Positions 40,628 to 49,420 of a DNA stretch of 64,000 nucleotides are shown piece by piece. The stretch is from Terriglobia bacterium (lineage in GTDB: Bacteria > Acidobacteriota > Terriglobia > Terriglobales > Acidobacteriaceae): the NCBI GenBank assembly GCA_020073165.1, contig JAIQFP010000018.1:32254-96253 (forward strand). Direction: 5' to 3'. How positions within the stretch are numbered: position 1 is the first letter of the stretch; each line of letters opens with the position of its first letter. Below the pieces are notes generated by a model. The model did no database searches, had not been told where the DNA came from, and was given only the letters and a program-made list of their open reading frames with translations. A program made the position numbers and the translations under genes.

Positions 40628-42249
40628 TAGGGTCCTCCACGGCAAGAGACACGGTGCTCGACGTTGCGCCGCCGGTTCAGCCGAACGCACTGCACACGCA
40701 GAAGTTTCGCTCGCAGATGGGGGACATCTCGCGCCAGTCCTCCATTTTCTTTGCCGGCACCGTGTTTACCGCGGCCGCCGGATACTTGTTTAAGGTGTAC
40801 CTGGCGAGGGTGCTGGGCGCAGAAGCTCTTGGCCTCTACGCTTTGGGCATGACCATCGTGGGCCTGGTGGGCGTGTTCAACGCGCTCGGCCTGCCGCAAT
40901 CGGCGGTGCGCTTTGTCGCCACCTATGCCGCGACGGGAAAATGGAGGCCGTTGGGCGGATTTCTGGCGCGCGGTAGTGCCATTCTGCTGGGCTTGAACCT
41001 TGTGCTGGCTGCCTTGACCTTGGTGGTCGGCCCTCGCATCGCGGTGCAGTTCTACCACGCGCCGGCTCTGGTCCCGTACATCCCGCTGTTTGCTCTCATC
41101 ATGTTTCTCGGCACGTGCACCTTCTTCTTGGGACAAGTCCTGGCTGGGTACAAGGACGTCATCCGTCGCACAGTGGTCACCAATTTCGTGGCCAGTCCCC
41201 TGAACATTGCTCTGACCGTACTCCTGGTCGCGCTCGGAACCGGCTTGTGGGGTTACATGTTTGCCCAGGTCGCCAGTGCGGCGGTTGTGCTCGGGCTGCT
41301 GGCGGTGCTGGTCTGGAAACTGACGCCTCGAGAGGCGCGCTCGGCGGTGGCTAAATGGCCGCCGCTGGAGCCGGAAGTGATCTCGTTTTCCACCGTGGTA
41401 TTCGGCATGGGGTTCCTGGATTTTCTGATGGCCCAGACCGATAAGATCCTGATCGGCTTTTTTCTCGACCCTCGGGCTGTTGGTGTGTATGCCGTGGCGG
41501 CTGCGCTGGTGGCTTTTGTTCCCATCCTCTTGCAGTCTGTGAACCAGATTTTTTCTCCGACCATTGCTGATCTCCACTTTCGGGGAGAGAACGAGTTGCT
41601 GGGGCGAATGTTCCAGACTCTCACCAAGTGGATTCTGGGATTGACCTTGCCCCTGGCTGTGGTAGTCATGATCTTTGCCCGGCCGCTGATGGGTATCTTC
41701 GGTCACGATTTTGAGTTCGGCTGGCCCATCCTGGTGATTGGCGCAGCAGGACAGCTGGTCAACTGCGGAGTTGGTTCGGTGGGATACCTGCTGCTCATGT
41801 CGGGGAACCAGCGGCGCCTGATCCGGGTGCAGGTCATTGCGTCCAGTGTGATGGTTCTGCTGAACTTGGCGTTGATCCCGCGTTGGGGGATTGTGGGTGC
41901 GGCGGTTGCGGCCGCGCTGACCAATGTGATCAGCAATACTTTGAACCTGAGAGAAGTGCGCAACACGCTCCGCCTGTCACCCTACAATCGCAGCTATGTT
42001 CGCCTGCTGTATCCATTGCTGGCGACGCTTGCAGTCTGTTTCCTGCTGCGCGCCGGACTGGCGGGGATGGTGCGGCCATGGTTGGCGATCGCCACCAGCC
42101 TGCCTCTCGCATATCTGGTCTTCATCGGCGTGGCGTGGGTCGCGGGCGTCGATGCCGATGACCGGCTGATCGCAGGGGCGGCTTGGGGACGGATGCAGGT
42201 CCTGCTGCCGCGGATGGCAGCCGCTGGAAAGTCAGATCCAAACCGTTGA
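40624..42249 (+). CDS. Wzx-type lipid-linked oligosaccharide flippase
   Basis: A 541-residue inner-membrane protein of the MOP superfamily with about 12-14 hydrophobic segments, the first near residue 40. Typical blocks are YLFKVYLARVLGAEALGLYALGMTIVGLVG and FGMGFLDFLMAQTDKILIGFFLDPRAVGVYAVAAALVAF. It would flip undecaprenyl-linked glycan to the periplasm. ATG 40624 overlaps the preceding stop (ATGA). It supplies the export step for the Pse operon, with the wzc/ligase operon next door supplying later steps. The cytoplasmic N-terminal 35 residues are longer than usual. Confidence 0.92.
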   Translation: MIGSSTARDTVLDVAPPVQPNALHTQKFRSQMGDISRQSSIFFAGTVFTAAAGYLFKVYLARVLGAEALGLYALGMTIVGLVGVFNALGLPQSAVRFVATYAATGKWRPLGGFLARGSAILLGLNLVLAALTLVVGPRIAVQFYHAPALVPYIPLFALIMFLGTCTFFLGQVLAGYKDVIRRTVVTNFVASPLNIALTVLLVALGTGLWGYMFAQVASAAVVLGLLAVLVWKLTPREARSAVAKWPPLEPEVISFSTVVFGMGFLDFLMAQTDKILIGFFLDPRAVGVYAVAAALVAFVPILLQSVNQIFSPTIADLHFRGENELLGRMFQTLTKWILGLTLPLAVVVMIFARPLMGIFGHDFEFGWPILVIGAAGQLVNCGVGSVGYLLLMSGNQRRLIRVQVIASSVMVLLNLALIPRWGIVGAAVAAALTNVISNTLNLREVRNTLRLSPYNRSYVRLLYPLLATLAVCFLLRAGLAGMVRPWLAIATSLPLAYLVFIGVAWVAGVDADDRLIAGAAWGRMQVLLPRMAAAGKSDPNR

Positions 42250-42296
42250 GCTGGTCGTCGCCTCGCTAACGACAGATCTTCCCAAGGACGAGGGCT

Positions 42297-43079
42297 ATGG
42301 AACCCAATGCGTTCGTGGCCGAGGTTTATCGCCGCATGAGTTTGCGGCATGGTGGGGCGCAGACGCGGCCGCGCTGGAGCGAAGTTCAGAATGATCCGCG
42401 AGTGCTGCAGGCGGCCTATGAGTTGTCGGCGCTTTTGCCTTCGCACAAGCAGGCTGCAATCCTGGACTTGGGCTTCGGTGGGGGTTGGTTTCTGGCGGCC
42501 TGCCTGAAACTGGGATACACCAACCTTTCCGGCGCGGACTTCGGCATTGCCAACAAGTCTTTCGTAAAAGAGTGGGCCCCTGAAGCCATCACCTTGCATC
42601 AGATCGAAGATGACATCGGGAGTTTTCTGGCGCCCCGGCCAGAGCACTACGATTTTGTTCACATGTCCCACGTCATTGAGCACATACCCAAGTATTCGTT
42701 GCTCTGGGTTGTGGATGCTCTCTACCGCTCCCTGAAGCCCGGCGGTGTGCTGATGCTGCGCACCCCGAACATGGAATCCCATTGCGCCAACTCGGCTCTT
42801 TACGTGACACTGGCGCATGAATACGGATTTTGCGGTTCAAATCTGAAATCCCTGCTGGATATCTGCGGGTTTGACGACATCCGGTTTCATCCAGTGTCGA
42901 TCTTCCGCCCGACACTTAAGCAGCGCGTCGGCACCGTTCGCCGCTGGCCGTTTCTGAAGGAGAACCAGATCAAGCATCGCTTGTTCGGCGCCAACGTTGG
43001 CGGACAGTTCGGAGAGGAACTGGTCGTCACCGCCCGGCGGGGCGACATACCGCCCTTGTTTGACTCCAAGTACCGGTAG
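42297..43079 (+). CDS. Class I SAM-dependent methyltransferase (Methyltransf_23-like)
   Basis: A 260-residue protein. SAM motif I is ILDLGFGGGWFLAACLKLGY (about residues 53-72), followed by LSGADFGIANKSF. DFVHMSHVIEHIPKYSLLWVVDALYRSLKPGGVLML is the later motif with the usual HVIEH. CANSALYVTLAHEYGF resembles methyltransferases from polysaccharide loci. It is 47 bp after the Wzx gene and probably ends the Pse operon. No terminator is visible in the 78 bp before the next, convergent gene. Confidence 0.83.
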   Translation: MEPNAFVAEVYRRMSLRHGGAQTRPRWSEVQNDPRVLQAAYELSALLPSHKQAAILDLGFGGGWFLAACLKLGYTNLSGADFGIANKSFVKEWAPEAITLHQIEDDIGSFLAPRPEHYDFVHMSHVIEHIPKYSLLWVVDALYRSLKPGGVLMLRTPNMESHCANSALYVTLAHEYGFCGSNLKSLLDICGFDDIRFHPVSIFRPTLKQRVGTVRRWPFLKENQIKHRLFGANVGGQFGEELVVTARRGDIPPLFDSKYR

Positions 43080-43157
43080 TGCTTCAGGGGAGCCGGTCTC
43101 ACGTGTAGGTCGTGGAAAGGCGTGGCTTAAGATCTAGCCGTCATGCAGAGCGCCATC

Positions 43158-43826
43158 TCAGCGCTGGAGCAGTTCGTCAGAGAGCAGATGAGCTTTGAAG
43201 GCGAGATTATGGGCGCGCTGTAAATCTCCGGAGTCGGCAGCCGCCTTGGCTTGATCCATATACGCGCGAATCTGCTTCACCAGATCTTGCTGGCTGGCGT
43301 TTAGTTCGCGAACGGAAGCCTTCCTCAGATTGGCCTCGGTTATCTCCAGCAAGTGTGTAGTGTTCTGCCGCTGGCTGGAAGCTTGCTCCTGGCTCAGGCC
43401 TGGAGAGAGCTGAACCTCAGGATCGGTTGTGCTGCCATTGCGCACAACGGTCTTGGCCGGCGTTTCGCTGGCCTGGGCAGCACTTTTCTTGGTCTTCTTG
43501 CCACGCTTGCTGGATTTCCTGGCGGGCGTGGGTTTCGACTCAGGCTTGCTGGCAGCCGGCTCCTGTGGCGAAACTTCTGGCGGCTGCGCGGAAGCCGGCG
43601 GCGGGGTCGGTGGCGGAGTGGCCGGCTGATCCGGCTTCACCTCTTGGGGTGCTGGGGCTGCCGGCTCCGCTTGTGAACCAGGTTGAGGGTCCGAGGGGGG
43701 CAGTGGCGCCGGATTCGACTGCGGAGCATCCTGCTGGGATTGCGAGGTCAGCCGGGGCGGACTCCAAGCGCTTGCTGGTGGTGCAGCCAGCAGCGCATAC
43801 ATCCCCAAAATTACAGCCAGAGTCAT
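43158..43826 (-). CDS. Proline-rich exported protein, unknown
   Basis: A 222-residue protein. A signal peptide (about 1-20, ending APPASA) is followed by about 75 residues rich in Pro, Gln, Ala and Ser, then a Lys-rich patch (ARKSSKRGKKTKKS). The C-terminal 75 residues are a charged helix (NLRKASVRELNASQQDLVKQIRAYMDQAKAAADSGDLQRAHNLA) that resembles a single helical hairpin. ATG 43826 begins the signal sequence; longer frames overlap the kinase gene. It is third after a sigma-54 regulator and histidine kinase on the same strand. It may be an envelope partner of that system; no family was recognised. Confidence 0.72.
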   Translation of the reverse strand: MTLAVILGMYALLAAPPASAWSPPRLTSQSQQDAPQSNPAPLPPSDPQPGSQAEPAAPAPQEVKPDQPATPPPTPPPASAQPPEVSPQEPAASKPESKPTPARKSSKRGKKTKKSAAQASETPAKTVVRNGSTTDPEVQLSPGLSQEQASSQRQNTTHLLEITEANLRKASVRELNASQQDLVKQIRAYMDQAKAAADSGDLQRAHNLAFKAHLLSDELLQR

Positions 43827-43905
43827 ATCGGTTCGACGTCTGTTTTGGCTTTGACGATTCCCAGAGGAAATTCTATTCCTGCGCGAGCATTCGTGCACCG
43901 CACCC

Positions 43906-45801
43906 TCAGGCGTGGGGCGACCCGACCGCCGGGGTGACGCCTTCGCCGTTTGTGCCATTCGCCGGTACCCGGCTTTCCGCCAGCGGCAGCCGCAGCCGAA
44001 ACGTCGCCCCATGGCCTTCTGCCGATTCGAAATCCACTGCGCCGTAGTGCCACTGCATCACCTGGTAGGTCTGGGCCAGGCCGATCCCGCTCCCGCCTTT
44101 CTTGGTGGTGAAGTACAACTCGAAGATCTTGTCCTGGATTTCCGGTGGGATGCCGCCGCCCTGGTCGCAGATTTCAGTGGTGACGGTGTCTTCCTCACGG
44201 CTGGCGGAGATGGACAGCGTACCGCCGTTCGGCATGGCCTGCACGCCGTTAAGCACGACGTTGAGGATGGCCTGCTTCATAAAGTCGGTGTCCACCTTGA
44301 CGGCCAACGGCTCCGCGGGCATTTGCGAGTGAATGGTCACGCCGTGCTGCGCGGCATCCGGCGCAGCCAGGGTGGCGACATCTTCCAACAGGCGGCGCAG
44401 GTCGGCTTCCTCCAGGTGCAGGTCGCGAGGGCGGGTGAAGTCCACCAGGATCTGCACCACGCGATCCAGGCGGTGTATCTCATTGCCGATGATGTCCATG
44501 TGGCGGCGCGTGTCCGGATCGATCTCCTGCAGTTTGGTCTGCAGCAATTGCAGGTGCAGGACGATGGCGTTAATCGGATTCTTTACCTCGTGGGCGACGC
44601 CCCGGGTCAGGCGACCGCTGGCGGACATGCGGCGGGAGGTTTCGATTTCGTCCTCAATGCGGCGCACCGACTCGGCGTCGCGCAGGGTGAGCAGGGCGCC
44701 GATCTGGGTACCACCTTCCTGAATGAAATCCAGCGACATTTGCACCCGCTTTGCATTTGGGGACTCGATCTCGCGTTGCCCCACCCCCTGCCGCAGCCGA
44801 AAGGCTTCGAGCACGAGTGCTCCCAGCGGGGAGTCAAGCGAGAAAATTTCTTTTGCCGTCCGGCCCAGGAGATCGCGACGGGGGCGGCCCAGAAAACGCT
44901 CCACGGAAGCGCTCACCAGGACCACCCGGGAATCCCGCGTGAACAGCATGAGGCCGTCCTGCAGGTTGCCCATGATCTGGTCCACGTTGTCCTTGAGGGC
45001 GGAGAATATTTCTTTGGCGTCGCGCATCTGGCGCCCGAGGTGGGCAATCTTCAGGCTCACCAAGCCATACTCATCGTGGCTGGTTTCGTGCTCGGACACG
45101 ATGGCATCGGCGTCGCCCGCAGTCACACTGTCCAGGCTGCGACTGATCTGCTCCAGCGGGCCAAGGGCGATGCGCGACATCCCTGCCGCCAGTATCAGCG
45201 AAAGCAGAATTGCCAGACTGGAGAAGATGGAAGCGTGCTGTAGCCGGGAGGTCAGTTCATTCCTCAAGAAGACGGTGGAAACCCCCACCCGGATGCTGCC
45301 GAAAGGTGCGTCGTTCAGTTGCAGGGGCATGCGCACCTCGTAAACCGTGGGCGGGGTATACACCAGGTGGAGTTGCTCACGGAACCTGGCATCCACCACC
45401 TTTTGAAAGTCGGGGCGATCCAGCGCCGGCTTGCCCATCAGGTCAGGATTGGTGTGCAGAATGGCCTTGCCATTGGCGTCTACTATGGCGGCGTCATAGA
45501 TGATCGGCCAATTGCCGACGACGGATTCCATCATCGTGTTCAGATCACGGTCGGTGCCCAGATAGTAGGCGATGGCCCGGCGGACCGCCTCCGGATTGCT
45601 GGTATCCACGCGAGTGCTCGTCAGATCCGGGGTCGCGTTGGCCGCCACATAAGCAAGTTCCGAAGTCAGATACGCTGCTGTGTCGTGGGCACTCGTTACC
45701 CGCTGGCGCAGAATCTCGGAGATGTAGATGTAGGAAAATGCCGACACCAGTGCCGCCACCATGAAGGTGATGGCGAGCACGAGCTTGGTTCTTCGGCGCA
45801 T
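43906..45801 (-). CDS. Membrane sensor histidine kinase (HAMP-PAS-HisKA-HATPase)
   Basis: A 631-residue sensor kinase. TM1 (about 7-28) and TM2 (about 191-209) flank a periplasmic sensor domain of about 160 residues. A HAMP-like linker (about 210-262) and PAS domain (about 270-375) follow. The phospho-acceptor is His404 in GVAHEVKNPINAI. The ATPase domain has the N box (AILNVVLNGVQAMPNGG), G1 (DQGGGIPPE) and G2 (KKGGSGIGLA). It is downstream of, and co-directional with, an NtrC-type regulator (about 100 bp gap), its likely partner. The tail of about 20 residues is unstructured. Confidence 0.93.
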   Translation of the reverse strand: MRRRTKLVLAITFMVAALVSAFSYIYISEILRQRVTSAHDTAAYLTSELAYVAANATPDLTSTRVDTSNPEAVRRAIAYYLGTDRDLNTMMESVVGNWPIIYDAAIVDANGKAILHTNPDLMGKPALDRPDFQKVVDARFREQLHLVYTPPTVYEVRMPLQLNDAPFGSIRVGVSTVFLRNELTSRLQHASIFSSLAILLSLILAAGMSRIALGPLEQISRSLDSVTAGDADAIVSEHETSHDEYGLVSLKIAHLGRQMRDAKEIFSALKDNVDQIMGNLQDGLMLFTRDSRVVLVSASVERFLGRPRRDLLGRTAKEIFSLDSPLGALVLEAFRLRQGVGQREIESPNAKRVQMSLDFIQEGGTQIGALLTLRDAESVRRIEDEIETSRRMSASGRLTRGVAHEVKNPINAIVLHLQLLQTKLQEIDPDTRRHMDIIGNEIHRLDRVVQILVDFTRPRDLHLEEADLRRLLEDVATLAAPDAAQHGVTIHSQMPAEPLAVKVDTDFMKQAILNVVLNGVQAMPNGGTLSISASREEDTVTTEICDQGGGIPPEIQDKIFELYFTTKKGGSGIGLAQTYQVMQWHYGAVDFESAEGHGATFRLRLPLAESRVPANGTNGEGVTPAVGSPHA

Positions 45802-45901
45802 TTCTGCTTCTCGCTATTGGCCTCGCGTTCTTAAGCTCTGGCTTGGATGGAAGCCCACCATTCCGCGGAGATACCTCGCGCAGGCCGAAAGGATGCCTGC
45901 G

Positions 45902-47299
45902 TTACTCGTCCTTGCCGGAAGCGGCCTCGGCCGCCCCGCTTCCGTATTCCTTGAGCTTATTATGCAGGGTTTTCAGGCTAATGCCGAGAATTTCGGCGGC
46001 GCGGGTCTTGTTGTTGCTCGTAGCCTCAAGCGTCTTGAGGATGAGCAATTTCTCTGCTTCTCCAACCGTTGTACCCACTCCCAGGCGGACTGCGTCGGGA
46101 TCTTCGGAAGAGGTGCGCACCGGGGTCTGACCGAAGCCCGGGGACAGGTGCTTGGTCTCGATGATGGCACCGTCACACACGATGACCGCGCGTTCCAGGC
46201 TATTGCGCAACTCGCGAACATTCCCAGGCCAAGAGTAGTTGTGAAAGAGGTTGAGGACAGCTTCGCTGACTACGGACACTTTCCGTCCGTGCTTGGCACT
46301 CATTTCGGCCAGCAACGATTGCACCAGCTCTGGGATGTCCTCCTTGTGCTCGCGCAGTGGGGGCATGTGGATGTTGAAAACGTTCAAGCGGTAGTAAAGG
46401 TCATTGCGCAGTTCACCCCGGGCCACGGCTTCCTCGGGGACCTTGTTGGTGGCGGCGAGGACGCGGACGTCCACTGTAGTCTCCACCTTGCTGCCCAAAC
46501 GGCGCAGCTTGCGGTCTTCCAGGACGCGCAGCAGCTTGGCTTGGGTACCCACAGGCATTTCCCCAATCTCGTCCAGCAGCAGGGTCCCCCCCTCCGCCAG
46601 CTCAAAGCAGCCGGTGCGGCGCTCCAAGGCTCCGGTGAACGCGCCCTTTTCGTGGCCGAAGATCTCGCTTTCGATTAAAGTTTCCGGAATGGCCGCGCAG
46701 TTGATAGGAATGAAGGGCTTGGGTCGGCGCGGGCTGAGTTCATGGATAGTGCGGGCAACCAGTTCCTTGCCGGTTCCACTGGCGCCGGTGATCAGCACGG
46801 AGGCCGTGCTGGGCGCAACCATCTCGATGAGGCGGAAAGTCTCCTGCATCTTCTTCGAGGAGCCGACCAGGCTTCCCAGCGAGCCGGCATCGCGCAACTT
46901 GCGGCGGGTGACCTCGAGCTCCACTCGCGTGCCCAGAAGGGCCGAGGCGTTCTGCAGGATAGTGCGCAGCCGGTTGGTGTCGATGGGCTTGGTAATGTAG
47001 TCGTAGGCCCCCATGCGCATGGCTTGCACGGCGCTGTCGATGGTGCCTTGCGCCGTCACCACAATGACCGCCATGGTCTGGGCATCGGCCGCAATCCGTT
47101 CCAGCAGCTCCAGACCGCCCATGCGCGGCATTTTCATATCGGTAACCACGATGGCCGGCGACCAGCTGGCTACCTTTTCCAGGCCTTCTGCGCCGTCCCG
47201 GGCGGTTTCGGCGCGATACCCCCAGGCCGACACCAGCTCGGCCAAGCCGGTGCGTTCGTTTTCTTCGTCTTCGACGATCAGTACTTTTTCCTGGCTCAT
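45902..47299 (-). CDS. Sigma-54-dependent response regulator (NtrC family)
   Basis: A 465-residue enhancer-binding protein. The receiver domain (about 5-115) has Asp54 in VVTDMKMPRMGG. The AAA+ domain (about 140-370) has Walker A GASGTGKELVAR, the sigma-54-contacting GAFTGA, and Walker B GGTLLLDEIGEMP. A Fis-type HTH lies at about 420-455 (NKTRAAEILGISLKTLHNKL). It is first in an operon with a membrane histidine kinase and a proline-rich exported protein. The target promoters are unknown; sigma-54 itself is not in the window. Confidence 0.95.
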   Translation of the reverse strand: MSQEKVLIVEDEENERTGLAELVSAWGYRAETARDGAEGLEKVASWSPAIVVTDMKMPRMGGLELLERIAADAQTMAVIVVTAQGTIDSAVQAMRMGAYDYITKPIDTNRLRTILQNASALLGTRVELEVTRRKLRDAGSLGSLVGSSKKMQETFRLIEMVAPSTASVLITGASGTGKELVARTIHELSPRRPKPFIPINCAAIPETLIESEIFGHEKGAFTGALERRTGCFELAEGGTLLLDEIGEMPVGTQAKLLRVLEDRKLRRLGSKVETTVDVRVLAATNKVPEEAVARGELRNDLYYRLNVFNIHMPPLREHKEDIPELVQSLLAEMSAKHGRKVSVVSEAVLNLFHNYSWPGNVRELRNSLERAVIVCDGAIIETKHLSPGFGQTPVRTSSEDPDAVRLGVGTTVGEAEKLLILKTLEATSNNKTRAAEILGISLKTLHNKLKEYGSGAAEAASGKDE

Positions 47300-47648
47300 G
47301 GACAGAGAACCTTGGAGTCATTATTCAGGCTTCTTGTCCTTCCTAGCAAGCTTGCCCTGCTCACGTCGCCGACGAGAGGTCCACAACCCAGGCCGGGCAT
47401 ACTCACGGTATCAATCTGAGATTCCCGGAAAGGCACCTCATCCGGCGTGGCGGCCCGCATGCTAGTTGGCTGGAGAGGCACTCCGCGAGTAATATTATGA
47501 GTTTGAGTTGCTTGCATTGCCTTCGCTATGCGGTAGAATCATCGGCTTGCAGCAGAGACACTGATTTCTTTTTGTTTTCCATGCGGGCCCCCAGGTCTCA
47601 CAAATGAAGCATGGATGACAGGCTAACCACACAGTCCCGGAGGATTAC
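47300..47648. other. Divergent intergenic region, with promoter for the OmpA-like gene
   Basis: About 350 bp between the sigma-54 regulator and the OmpA-like gene. On the plus strand, TTGCAT (47512-47517) and TAGAAT (47534-47539) with a 16-bp spacer form a plausible sigma-70 promoter, giving a leader of about 100 bases. CCCGGAGGA at about 47636 is the ribosome site of the OmpA-like gene. No sigma-54 site with correct spacing was found for the regulator operon. Confidence 0.45.
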
Positions 47649-49271
47649 ATGGCACCTAATAATGCACCTACAAGGCGTGTACTGTTCGCTGGTCTGTTGC
47701 TGATGATGGCTGTGGTGGTGATATCAGCGACGACAGTGTCGGCGCAAGAAGAACCGGTCCCGAAGGTGGACATATTTGTGGGCTACCAATGGCTGAACCC
47801 AGGCGGGACTATACCCGCTCCCTTTTTTCCGCCGACCAGTCCGGTTGGCGTGAAGCTGCCCTCAATCCCGCAAGGTGTGGGTGGGGCCGGGGCCTACAAC
47901 TTCAATTCGCATTGGGCCCTGGAGGCAGATTACGGAGGCAACTGGAATAAGTTTGGCAACGAAACGACGATTTCCGCTGGTCCTCGCTTTATGTGGCGCA
48001 CCGAAGGGGTGAACCTCTTCGCACATACCCTGTTGGGATACAACCGTTTCAAGGCACCGGACTTGGAGGTTAGCAACGGAATCGGGGCGATTCTGGGCGG
48101 CGGAATTGACCTGAAGATTTGGCGCCCGCTGAGCTTCCGCCTCATTGAGGCCGATTACGTATTGGGCCGCCAACACTTTCCACATGAGGTTTCGCCGGCG
48201 TTTTCCGACCTGCGTCGGCCGGTGTTCAACGGAGCCCGGCTGCGCACCGGCTTGCTGTTCAACTTTGGCTATCCGCCCGCGGTCAGCCCGTCTGCCAGTT
48301 GCTCGGTGCAGCCCAGCGAGGTGATGGTGGGCGAACCGGTGACCGCGACTGCTAGCGGCAGCAACTTCAATCCCAAACACACCCTGACCTATAGTTGGAA
48401 CAGCACCGGCGGCAAGATAACCGGCAAGGACAACACCGCCACCGTCGACACCAACGGAGTTGCGGGTGGCAGCTACGCCGTAACTGCGCGCATCTCCGAC
48501 CCCAAGATGAAGAAGGGCGGAGAGGCGAGCTGCACGGCGAACTTCACGGTGAAGGAGCCACCGAAGAATCCACCGACCATGACCTGCTCGGCGAACCCCA
48601 GTACGGTACAGACCGGTACACCGTCCAACATTACCTGCACGTGCAGCAGCCCGGACAACGCTTCCGTGAGCATCAGCGGCTGGACCGCCAGCGGCGGCAG
48701 CATCTCCGGGACAGAGGGCAATGCGACCCTCAATACCACCGGAGCTTCGGCCGGTCCGATTACGGTCGGCGCGACTTGCACCGACTCCCGCGGCTTGACG
48801 GCTTCGGCTTCGACCCAGGTGAATGTGGAGGTTCCACCTCCGCCGCCACCGCAGGCCAGCAAGTTGAGTTCGTGCGACTTCCCCAACGAGAAGAAGCCGT
48901 GGCGTGTGGACAACACCTGCAAGGCGGTGCTGGATGACGTAGCGCAGCGCTTGCAGCATGATCCCGATTCCAAACTGGTGATCGTGGGCAACGCCGACCC
49001 GACCGAGAAGCGCAAGAACCTGGCGGGCGAACGCGCGGTGGATGCCAAGGCGTATCTGTCGGGCGGTGAGGCCAAGCAGGGAATTGACGCCAGCCGGATC
49101 GAGGTGCGCACCAGCAACGAAGGCGGCAAGACCGCTGAGTTCTGGATTGTCCCGGCAGGGGCGAGTTTCACCGAGTCCGGTACCACCACGGTGGACGAGA
49201 CGAAGGTGAAGCCCGTTCCGGATCACCCAAAGCCTGCAGCTAAAAAGGCGGCCAAGCCGAAGGCTCAGTAA
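47649..49271 (+). CDS. Outer-membrane beta-barrel protein with Ig-like and OmpA-like domains
   Basis: A 540-residue exported protein. The signal peptide ends near TTVSAQEE (about 34). Residues 40-220 form an OmpA-type beta-barrel (VDIFVGYQWLNPGG, ISAGPRFMWRTEGVNLFAHTLLGYNR, GARLRTGLLFNFGY). Two Cys-containing Ig-like domains (about 225-310 and 315-400) follow, then a Pro run and a domain resembling OmpA-C (CKAVLDDVAQRLQHDPDSKLVIVGNADP, LAGERAVDAKAYL). The usual peptidoglycan-binding Asp/Arg pair is only partly visible. The Lys/Pro/Ala tail is disordered. It has its own promoter and a strong terminator. Confidence 0.82.
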   Translation: MAPNNAPTRRVLFAGLLLMMAVVVISATTVSAQEEPVPKVDIFVGYQWLNPGGTIPAPFFPPTSPVGVKLPSIPQGVGGAGAYNFNSHWALEADYGGNWNKFGNETTISAGPRFMWRTEGVNLFAHTLLGYNRFKAPDLEVSNGIGAILGGGIDLKIWRPLSFRLIEADYVLGRQHFPHEVSPAFSDLRRPVFNGARLRTGLLFNFGYPPAVSPSASCSVQPSEVMVGEPVTATASGSNFNPKHTLTYSWNSTGGKITGKDNTATVDTNGVAGGSYAVTARISDPKMKKGGEASCTANFTVKEPPKNPPTMTCSANPSTVQTGTPSNITCTCSSPDNASVSISGWTASGGSISGTEGNATLNTTGASAGPITVGATCTDSRGLTASASTQVNVEVPPPPPPQASKLSSCDFPNEKKPWRVDNTCKAVLDDVAQRLQHDPDSKLVIVGNADPTEKRKNLAGERAVDAKAYLSGGEAKQGIDASRIEVRTSNEGGKTAEFWIVPAGASFTESGTTTVDETKVKPVPDHPKPAAKKAAKPKAQ

Positions 49272-49293
49272 ACAAGGCACTTAGAGAGGCCTT

Positions 49294-49329
49294 GGGCCGG
49301 TCGGGAGCAACACCCGACCGGCCCTTTTT
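49294..49329 (+). terminator. Rho-independent terminator after the OmpA-like gene
   Basis: GGGCCGGTCGGG and CCCGACCGGCCC form a perfect 12-bp stem around AGCAACA, followed by TTTTT. It begins 22 bp after the stop codon. Confidence 0.95.
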
Positions 49330-49420
49330 CATCTTCCCTTCGGTAACTTGCCCAGCCCGTGCTAGGCTGGCACTCTGGCCTGCGCAGGGTATCTCTGTTC
49401 GCAGGGGCTAAAACTCACCT

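Noticed and set aside
43906..44012. Long N-terminal extension of the proline-rich protein to 44012
   Set aside because: The extension overlaps the 3' end of the kinase gene, is Arg-rich, and would bury the obvious signal peptide that starts at 43826.
47862..49280. A 472-codon open frame on the minus strand
   Set aside because: It is antisense to the OmpA-like gene and crosses its stop; the composition is Arg/Gly/His-rich with no signal or domain.
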